NCBI GenBank assembly: GCA_046329585.1
Contig: JAXLUI010000003.1
Span: 62,001 to 126,000, forward strand
Direction: 5' to 3'
Origin: DLKC01 sp002478885
GTDB taxonomy: Bacteria; Bacteroidota; Bacteroidia; Chitinophagales; Chitinophagaceae
DNA length: 64,000 nt
This document shows positions 58,133-64,000 of this stretch, in pieces (the stretch's first letter is position 1; every line of letters begins with the position of its first letter). The notes under the pieces are model-generated. The model did no database searches and had not been told where the DNA came from. It saw only the letters and a list, made by a program, of their open reading frames with translations. The position numbers were made by a program, and so were the translations under genes.

Positions 58133-60061
58133 TTATAGGGTAGCAGGAAACTCAATTCGTACCGTTGTGCCCTCACCCGGTGCGGAGATAATACTGCATT
58201 GCCCTTTACAGGTAATCGCACGCTGCTTCATTGTTTCTAACCCATTGCCAGATTTTACCGACGCCATGTCCATTCCGTGTCCATCATCTTTTATCTCGAG
58301 TATCAGTTGTTTGTTTACCAGCAGCAAAGAAATACGCAAATGCCTTGCAGATGCATACTTAAGCACATTGTTTAAGGCTTCTTTACTGATAAGATAAATG
58401 CTCTTGCGCAGCTCCATGGCAAAATCCATAGTGCCGATTTTATCATCGATAACGGATTCAACCTGCAGGCCGGTCGGCGCCACCTGTTTAAAATTTATAA
58501 TAAGCTGATCCAGCTTTTCATGAAGTTTTTCGCCTTTATCGAAACGAGGGTTCATCATCCAAACTATTTCTCCCATTCGCTCTATTACCTCCTGCGCATT
58601 GCTTGAAATTTTTTGCAATATCGGCACTGTTGAGTCCGGTTGATTCGAGGAAGCCATCTTGCTTAACAACAGAATACTGCTGAGCGAACTTCCGATATCA
58701 TCGTGCAGGTCTGCTGCAATCTGGTTACGCAGCTGCACATCTTTTAATTGTTGTTTAATTTTTACCCGGTTATAGAGAAGAAAGAAAAGTATGGCGCCCA
58801 GTAAGACCGCAATTACTGAAAATATTTCGATGATACGCTGATTGGCGATTTGCTGCTCCGATATTTTCTGCTGCGCATTCAGCAGTTGAATGGTACGATC
58901 TTTTTTCTCGGTTTCATAACGGGCAAACATACTGGCCATCGAGTCTGCCCTATTTCCCGCATCGATCGAATCTCTCCAGTTATCAAAAATCTTGTCAAAC
59001 CGGTAAGCGCTTTTATAATCACCGATATCACGGTAAAGAAAACTGAGCTGTTGCGAAACTTTCTCAAGCATTTGCATGTCATGTGCCGCACTGTAATAGC
59101 TGTAAGATTCGAGCAGCAACTGCTCTGCTGGTTTGTACTGCTTTTGCATAATCAATATGCCCGCGAGATTTACTTCTTCAAACTTTACGTTACCCGTGCT
59201 GCCAATATTTTTAAAATTGGTCAATGCATGTGCGTAGTAATAGTAGGCAGAATCGGCATGTTTTCGCTGGCCTTCTGCAAGCGCAAGCTGACTGAATGCA
59301 TCTCCCATATTTTCCGCAGCGTAGGCTTCATTGGAAGTATTCTTTAAACTGTCTCTAAAAATTATAAAGGCACGCCTGTAATAACTCAGGGCAGAATCAA
59401 AATTATTTTCAAGCAAACAAATGGCCCCGTACGAAGAATAAGAGTCGCCTAAATAATTAAGAGCCCCCAGTTTTGAAAAAGCACTAATGCCTGATCTAAG
59501 ACTTTCTTTGGCTCTCTTATAGTCACCCATAGTGCGATACAAAATACCAACCTGCTTATCAATGTAAGCAATGCTTTTAGCGTTGCCCGCTTTTTCAAAA
59601 ATTGTGCGGGCTGGTAACAAACAGTTCAACGCTTTCTCATAATTCTTTGTTTCGTTATAAACCGAACTTAGATTCGCAAGACACTTAGCTTCGTAGTTGC
59701 TGTTATTTGTGTTATGATAGATATCCCTGGCACGCGTTAAATATTTTTCCGCAGAATCATTTCTCCCAAGTTTAAAATAACACCAGCCCGCAGAACTGTA
59801 GCCTGCGGCCAATACATCCGAGTTCTTAAGCGCACCGGCTATGCCGATCGACTGGTTTGCCAGAAAGAGTGCGCTGTCCGGCTTTTGAGAAGCAACTATA
59901 AAAGATAGTTTGGCAAGAGTAAGGCCTCGCTCAACAGGCGTTGTTGCGTGAGCAAGTGTGGCGCGTAAAGAATCTTCGTCCTGCGCGGTGGCAGAAAAAC
60001 CTGTATATAATCCCAGGATAAGCAGAACAGCAAATGCAACCCGTGAAAGCCTGATGTTCAT
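58133..60061 (-). CDS. TPR-containing sensor histidine kinase
   Basis: A 642-residue kinase. Signal peptide (cleavage near ATAQ, residue 27), about eight TPR-like helical repeats in the periplasm (about 30-375), a short coiled coil, one TM helix (IIEIFSVIAVLLGAILFFLLY, about 405-425), and a HisKA_3 domain with His453 (ADLHDDIGSSLSS), followed by the HATPase_c N-box (KEALNNVLKYA) and G-boxes (DDGHGMD, GNGLETMKQRA). It is of the NarX/DesK-like class. The TPRs are probably the sensor or a protein-binding scaffold. The response regulator follows in the same operon. Confidence 0.93.
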   Translation of the reverse strand: MNIRLSRVAFAVLLILGLYTGFSATAQDEDSLRATLAHATTPVERGLTLAKLSFIVASQKPDSALFLANQSIGIAGALKNSDVLAAGYSSAGWCYFKLGRNDSAEKYLTRARDIYHNTNNSNYEAKCLANLSSVYNETKNYEKALNCLLPARTIFEKAGNAKSIAYIDKQVGILYRTMGDYKRAKESLRSGISAFSKLGALNYLGDSYSSYGAICLLENNFDSALSYYRRAFIIFRDSLKNTSNEAYAAENMGDAFSQLALAEGQRKHADSAYYYYAHALTNFKNIGSTGNVKFEEVNLAGILIMQKQYKPAEQLLLESYSYYSAAHDMQMLEKVSQQLSFLYRDIGDYKSAYRFDKIFDNWRDSIDAGNRADSMASMFARYETEKKDRTIQLLNAQQKISEQQIANQRIIEIFSVIAVLLGAILFFLLYNRVKIKQQLKDVQLRNQIAADLHDDIGSSLSSILLLSKMASSNQPDSTVPILQKISSNAQEVIERMGEIVWMMNPRFDKGEKLHEKLDQLIINFKQVAPTGLQVESVIDDKIGTMDFAMELRKSIYLISKEALNNVLKYASARHLRISLLLVNKQLILEIKDDGHGMDMASVKSGNGLETMKQRAITCKGQCSIISAPGEGTTVRIEFPATL

Positions 60062-60157
60062 AATATGTTATTGTTCGGCAGACTAGCTGTTGCATAAAGT
60101 AAAGAAACTATCATCACATGAACGGAAAAAGGATATACAATCACTGAAACATTTTTT

Positions 60158-60212
60158 AGGCCCGGCGTCAACAACCTTTATTCACCGTCCCTTGCGTCGC
60201 ACACTTCAGCGC
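60158..60212 (-). repeat. Dispersed intergenic repeat, short form, reverse copy
   Basis: GGCCCGGCGTC, TTCACCGTCC, core CTTGCGTCGCAC (60191-60202), ACTTCAGCGC. Similarity to the copy at 43650 extends about 50 bp further (CAGCA, CCCGCCTTTTG, CAACAGC). Confidence 0.72.
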
Positions 60213-60269
60213 TAACAACAATATTCAGCAAATACCCGCCTTTTGTTGCTGAGGATTCAACAGCCTATT

Positions 60270-60749
60270 TTATGCCAGCCATGCCATGAAAGCCTCATCA
60301 ACATATCTGTCTTCGCTTTTCAGGTAGCTGAATTTTTTAAACACGCCTTCTTTTTCGAACCCCGCTTTTTCGTAAAGTGCTATGGCTTTTTGGTTGCCTG
60401 TTGCAACACTTAACTCCACCCGTAATAAACCGATTGCTTTTGCATAAGCAATCGCCTCGGTAAGCATTGTAAAGCCATATCCTCTTCCTGCGAAGGCAGG
60501 ATCAATCGCTACGCCGCCCAGGTACGCAATATGCGCGTTGCGATATTGTAACGGAATAAGCTTAAACATTCCTATGGGCTCGCCACCATATTCAAAAACA
60601 TACTTCACTCCTTTGCTGAGCAGCTCATCGAAGATTGGTTTGAAAGAATTTGCATCCATCATTTCATATAAAAGAAAAGGGTTGACCTGTGGATGCATGT
60701 ATAGTTTGTAGAGATAATTGAAGTCAGCAGCAGTTGCTTTGCGTATCAT
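60270..60749 (-). CDS. GNAT-family N-acetyltransferase
   Basis: A 159-residue acetyltransferase that would use acetyl-CoA. The pyrophosphate-binding motif A lies in IDPAFAGRGYGFTMLTEAIAYAKAIG (Q/RxxGxG/A type), followed by LRVELSVATGNQKAIALYEKAGFEKEGVFKKF, the usual motif B with a NxxAixlYeKxGF pattern. The acceptor is unknown; RimI/RimJ-like or small-molecule substrates are possible. A -7 box lies 25 bp before the ATG. Confidence 0.92.
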   Translation of the reverse strand: MIRKATAADFNYLYKLYMHPQVNPFLLYEMMDANSFKPIFDELLSKGVKYVFEYGGEPIGMFKLIPLQYRNAHIAYLGGVAIDPAFAGRGYGFTMLTEAIAYAKAIGLLRVELSVATGNQKAIALYEKAGFEKEGVFKKFSYLKSEDRYVDEAFMAWLA

Positions 60750-60773
60750 AAAATATTTTGTTTACAAGCGGTG

Positions 60774-60781
60774 CAAAGATA
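60774..60781 (-). promoter_or_regulatory. -7 box of the GNAT gene
   Basis: TATCTTTG on the minus strand matches TAnnTTTG, 25 bp before the ATG at 60749. Confidence 0.4.
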
Positions 60782-60811
60782 GCAACCAGGCTGTTGCCAT
60801 AATACCTGAAA

Positions 60812-60875
60812 GTACAAGTGAGTGACACAACTAAGGTGCCATGAAATACTTTTGCCGGCCTCAGAGAATATATTG
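60812..60875 (+). repeat. Dispersed intergenic repeat, variant short form
   Basis: GTACAAGTGA, variant core GTGACACAAC (60822-60831), GGTGCCATGAAA, then GCCGGCCTC. The same variant core and following GCCATGAAA occur at 24772. Confidence 0.6.
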
Positions 60876-60970
60876 ATGATTTTATACCAATGAAAATGGT
60901 GATGCTATCAGAAATGCGTTAACTGTAATAATTTCGAGCCCGTGCTATGCAAAAAATAGATTTTATTGTC

Positions 60971-62104
60971 CTACCAGAATGCCGGCCGCTTATTAACTCC
61001 GTCGTGCTCCCTGCAATCGAGACACTCTTTTCGGGCGATTGCAATACCACCGCTAACAAAGTACCATGGAGCATAAGCCGGATCAGGATAATCGTAAATG
61101 CGAAAATCGACCGGATTTTGCGGAATAAAAATTGGCGGGCATTCGTTTCGGGCCAATACCCAATCGGTGAGCTCTCGATTGCTTATAAAAATTCTATATT
61201 GTTTTGGCGCCGCCCCGCTAATGTAACCAATTACAGGTTCGCCGGGATTGGACAAAGAATGAATATTTGTGTTCAATTGACCGGGTTGCAAGTCGAACAA
61301 TCCACCACGGTTCTGCGAGTTTTTTTCAACTATTTGCCAGTATTCGTAGGCGCCAGCAGAAATACCGATTTGCGTTACAAGCATGCTGTATCTTACTGCA
61401 AGTCGTTCATCGTTTCGGGGGATGGTCGCAATTTTTTGATTATTGATTACATCGTGGCTCAGAGCCAAAGAAGAGCCAATCAAAACATCGGTCGATAAAT
61501 CGCTTTTCCAGCATGAGTCAGTCTGGTTTGTAACATCGCTGACGAAGATCAGGTTGTTTGCAACACCATAAACGGTTTCCAATGCAGAATTGTATTGCCA
61601 GGTTTCCGCATAAGTCCATTTATAATAACGCGTGTTATTGAGCGGGTCATGGGTATAGAGGTAAACATTCAGGTCATTGGGCTGTGCCCAAGTTACAGAG
61701 TCTATCGCAGGCGTTTGAATGCCCGCCACAAAGTCGGAGTTATATTGTCCCCCCCTCGAGGTTGTAATAACCAGTTGATAGGTTTTTGTGTTGTCGAGAT
61801 TTAAAGGTGCACTGCTGTAAATTCCGCTTCCGTTTGATGTCAAAGTATATATAGTCCCGTTATCACTTTTAATGGAAACGCTGGCATTTAACTCAGGCTC
61901 GCTGATGACAGTAGAATCAGTGAGATTGCGGGAACGGCCTAGTGTTATTGTGGTAGATTGATTAGCACCTGTATTGATAAACCCGTCAACCACGAGATAA
62001 TTGTTTCCGCTCTCCAGTTCCGGGGGATGGTAGGACTTTACACATTGCAGACCCACGCAGGCAATAAGTATGAAAAGATAATATGTTAAACTACGATTAT
62101 TCAT
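60971..62104 (-). CDS. DUF4249-family lipoprotein
   Basis: A 377-residue lipoprotein (short N-terminus, lipobox near GLQC). It matches the DUF4249 family: LVVDGFINTGANQSTTITLGRS near the start, SDFVAGIQTPAIDSVTW, a beta-sandwich body, and the characteristic end ECLDCREHDGVNKRPAFW with a Cys-x-x-Cys. These proteins are usually encoded just after a TonB-dependent receptor or plug-domain protein, as here (47 bp gap). The role is unknown; surface location is expected. Confidence 0.9.
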   Translation of the reverse strand: MNNRSLTYYLFILIACVGLQCVKSYHPPELESGNNYLVVDGFINTGANQSTTITLGRSRNLTDSTVISEPELNASVSIKSDNGTIYTLTSNGSGIYSSAPLNLDNTKTYQLVITTSRGGQYNSDFVAGIQTPAIDSVTWAQPNDLNVYLYTHDPLNNTRYYKWTYAETWQYNSALETVYGVANNLIFVSDVTNQTDSCWKSDLSTDVLIGSSLALSHDVINNQKIATIPRNDERLAVRYSMLVTQIGISAGAYEYWQIVEKNSQNRGGLFDLQPGQLNTNIHSLSNPGEPVIGYISGAAPKQYRIFISNRELTDWVLARNECPPIFIPQNPVDFRIYDYPDPAYAPWYFVSGGIAIARKECLDCREHDGVNKRPAFW

Positions 62105-62151
62105 TAAAATTGATAGTGTTTAATACAATAATCATAAGGAAAAAACAGCGG

Positions 62152-64000
62152 TTACTTTACAACAGTGAAAGTAATGATGCTACTGCCGGTCAAGCCATCT
62201 ATGGTAATGCCCTGCACTACACATGCAAACTTTCCGGTAACATCAGATGTATAAAAAGTAAGCTGCGCATTTCCGTTAGGCCCCGTTTTGATTTCCGGTT
62301 CCCAGTATAAAACATTGCGAAGATCGGGCAGTCGGCTGCTGCGCTTATTATCGTCTGTATATCCCGGCGAATAAAATTCACGTTGTTGCTGCAAACCATC
62401 GAACTCCACGACAACTTCCCCCTCATTTAACGGAAAACCGGCAAGGTCGCCTTTGTAGGTTGTGTAACTGACGATGCCATTGGTACTGAAATTTTGAAAA
62501 TAATACTTTCTTGCCATTACCTCGAGCTTCTTTATTTTGAGCGGATCAAAAGCGACAACTTCGTTGGTATTAAGAACAGGTAGCCCATCGACAAGCACAA
62601 GGGGATCATCGTCAAAAAAAACATCGTACAAACTGTTGTGTACCCGGTAATGAAATTGCTGCGCATCCTTCTTTACGCGCACCGAGCTAACATATTCCCG
62701 CATTACTTCCTCCATTGTAATGAACCGGGTATAGTCGTCGAGATAATAACGCTTATCTGGTTTCCCGTAGAAAACACTGGTATCGCTGTTTAATACATAG
62801 GCCTGCTGCTTTTCTTCAAAGAGGTAAGCATTATCGGCCTGCATATCTATGCTACGCTTCAACAATTGATCTTTCCATTTTTCGGGCATTTGAAACGCCG
62901 AAACTGTTAGAGGAAAGCTGTCTGCATAGGCAGGCACCAGTTCTACTTTGCAATTGCTATCGGCAGCTTTTACAATGATGGTGCCGGAGCTGTAGAAACG
63001 CTTTGCGTTAAAAACAACTGATCCATCAACAGTACTATTGGTTGCGGATAGCTGAAAATGTTCACCAGGCACAGTTAAAAAAGCAAGAACGTTTTGTGTG
63101 GCTATGCCACTGCGCTTATGGATGACTTTGCCATTAACAATCATTCCTTCCCTCTCAGGCAGGAACTGGAAAAAAGGCTTTTTGTTCTGCAAAACATTTT
63201 CCCATTTAAATCGTCTCCAGCCCTGGGTTAACATTAAATTATCCGCGGCATCAACGGCTTCCTTATCGTTACTGAAATAAAATCCGGGCTGATTAATATT
63301 GCCTCTTAATTCCGAGCTTAAATACAAATAGTTTTGGATATCGTTATAATCCGCACCTTGCAAAGAATCAAGCATAAAAACCGACATCGACATGTTCGCC
63401 CGCTGAGGCATATTCGCAACATTGGGCAACTCTAATGAAATAGTAACAGGCTTGCGTGCCTGGTAATTGTCCTGGCCGATTTTTGTAACGATATTCAATT
63501 TTAATTGTGGATTCTTAAAGAAAAGTCTTTCACAAATTGGCTGTCTCGATGCATTAAAAATCGTTAGCTGGCTTACCCCATCTGCGAGCTTACTTTTATC
63601 GACCATAAAAATGCAAGTGCCATTGCTAAAGTTTTTTTGTTGAAAATCTTTCACGAGGTTCCTGGATTGCGCAAGCATAAACACCACCTCATTGCCAGCC
63701 TCCATATTGGAAGTAACGGTAAGTTGTAGTTGTGCCTCGTTTATATTTTCCAGTTGCATTACAACACCGTGCGTATAAGCGGTCGGCAACTTGCAGGTAA
63801 TTGTGGTGTCGGCCAGTTTAACAACCGCCGTATATAAATCGCCTTTTAGTGGTTTGAACATGAAATTGCCCATGCCCGATCTTAATGATTGAAAAGAAGC
63901 AACAACTTTGTTTTCCTTATCCATCACCGAGCCTTTGCAATCTACAGGTTCACCAAAACGGTCGACCACTTTAAATGCAACCTTCGACATAATGCCCTCA
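62152..64000 (-). CDS. Large secreted protein with plug-like domain, N-terminus outside window
   Basis: The frame is open through the window edge (no stop in the codons before ATG 63988-63990), so at least 615 residues are seen and the N-terminus is missing. The visible part has several beta-rich domains resembling macroglobulin-type (MG) modules (GVVMQLENINEAQLQLTVT; GTCIFMVDKSKLADGVSQLTIF) and, near the C-terminus, a TonB-receptor-plug-like segment (DDPLVLVDGLPVLNTNEVVAFDPLKIKKLEV). It is followed after 47 bp by a DUF4249 lipoprotein, a pairing typical of Bacteroidota. Confidence 0.75.
   Translation of the reverse strand, partial: EGIMSKVAFKVVDRFGEPVDCKGSVMDKENKVVASFQSLRSGMGNFMFKPLKGDLYTAVVKLADTTITCKLPTAYTHGVVMQLENINEAQLQLTVTSNMEAGNEVVFMLAQSRNLVKDFQQKNFSNGTCIFMVDKSKLADGVSQLTIFNASRQPICERLFFKNPQLKLNIVTKIGQDNYQARKPVTISLELPNVANMPQRANMSMSVFMLDSLQGADYNDIQNYLYLSSELRGNINQPGFYFSNDKEAVDAADNLMLTQGWRRFKWENVLQNKKPFFQFLPEREGMIVNGKVIHKRSGIATQNVLAFLTVPGEHFQLSATNSTVDGSVVFNAKRFYSSGTIIVKAADSNCKVELVPAYADSFPLTVSAFQMPEKWKDQLLKRSIDMQADNAYLFEEKQQAYVLNSDTSVFYGKPDKRYYLDDYTRFITMEEVMREYVSSVRVKKDAQQFHYRVHNSLYDVFFDDDPLVLVDGLPVLNTNEVVAFDPLKIKKLEVMARKYYFQNFSTNGIVSYTTYKGDLAGFPLNEGEVVVEFDGLQQQREFYSPGYTDDNKRSSRLPDLRNVLYWEPEIKTGPNGNAQLTFYTSDVTGKFACVVQGITIDGLTGSSIITFTVVK

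Noticed and set aside
1836..60875. CRISPR array as explanation of the recurrent motif
   Set aside because: Copies lie kilobases apart in both orientations, are not regularly spaced, have no spacers, and no cas gene is present.
1836..60875. Recurrent motif as a transcription terminator family
   Set aside because: Short copies have only a 4-bp core stem and often lie upstream of genes; separate normal terminators exist at many of the same sites.

Overview
The window looks like chromosomal DNA of a Bacteroidota bacterium, most likely of the family Chitinophagaceae. The evidence is a SusC/SusD pair, several other TonB-dependent receptors, DUF4249 and DUF1735/DUF4361-type lipoproteins, a protein with a type IX secretion (T9SS) sorting tail, promoters with the Bacteroidota -7 element TAnnTTTG, and start codons that mostly lack a Shine-Dalgarno sequence. 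I see no insertion sequence, prophage, integrase or CRISPR array.

Layout. 1-5567: the end of a 3-hydroxyisobutyrate-dehydrogenase-like gene, an SDR protein lacking the catalytic Tyr, a small secreted protein, a FadN-type beta-oxidation enzyme behind a palindromic operator, and a secreted protein with kinase-like motifs. 5672-8961: a DsbA-like protein and ClpB. 9211-12429: serine hydrolase, small membrane protein, cobalamin adenosyltransferase, LolD/MacB-type ATPase, GatC. 12782-15287: an orphan sigma-54 response regulator overlapping an HPt gene, then a secreted protein. 15284-22464: a TlpA-like lipoprotein and a susC-susD-lipoprotein operon. 22969-29017: folD, queE, a TPR/OmpA envelope protein and a tail-specific protease. 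29281-35208: tRNA-His, a DUF445 protein, an outer-membrane barrel, and an ECF-like sigma gene overlapping a membrane-anchored trypsin-like protease. 35800-43562: MFS transporter, trehalase, DUF3089 lipoprotein, lipB, PLP enzyme, nucleotidyltransferase. 43689-52098: DoxX-like protein, FecA-like receptor, and two outer-membrane-barrel plus PAP2/haloperoxidase-lipoprotein modules. 52314-64000: small envelope proteins, a cyclophilin, a Kelch protein with T9SS tail, a two-component pair, a GNAT acetyltransferase, and a DUF4249 lipoprotein downstream of a partial plug-containing protein.

The most unusual signal is not a gene. About 23 copies of a short dispersed repeat with core GTGCGACGCAAC lie in this window, and none lies inside a gene I accept. 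The repeat occurs in two forms. In the long form, a GC-rich hairpin of about 23 bp sits exactly between the two halves of the short-form core. Several copies form inverted pairs 100-160 bp apart. I do not recognise the family; its behaviour resembles REP/BIME or MITE elements.

A second theme is promoter placement. Several genes (folD, gatC, lipB, the sigma-54 regulator, the TlpA-like gene) have a TAnnTTTG box ending only about 4-10 nt before the start codon, which predicts leaderless or nearly leaderless mRNAs and helps settle start codons.
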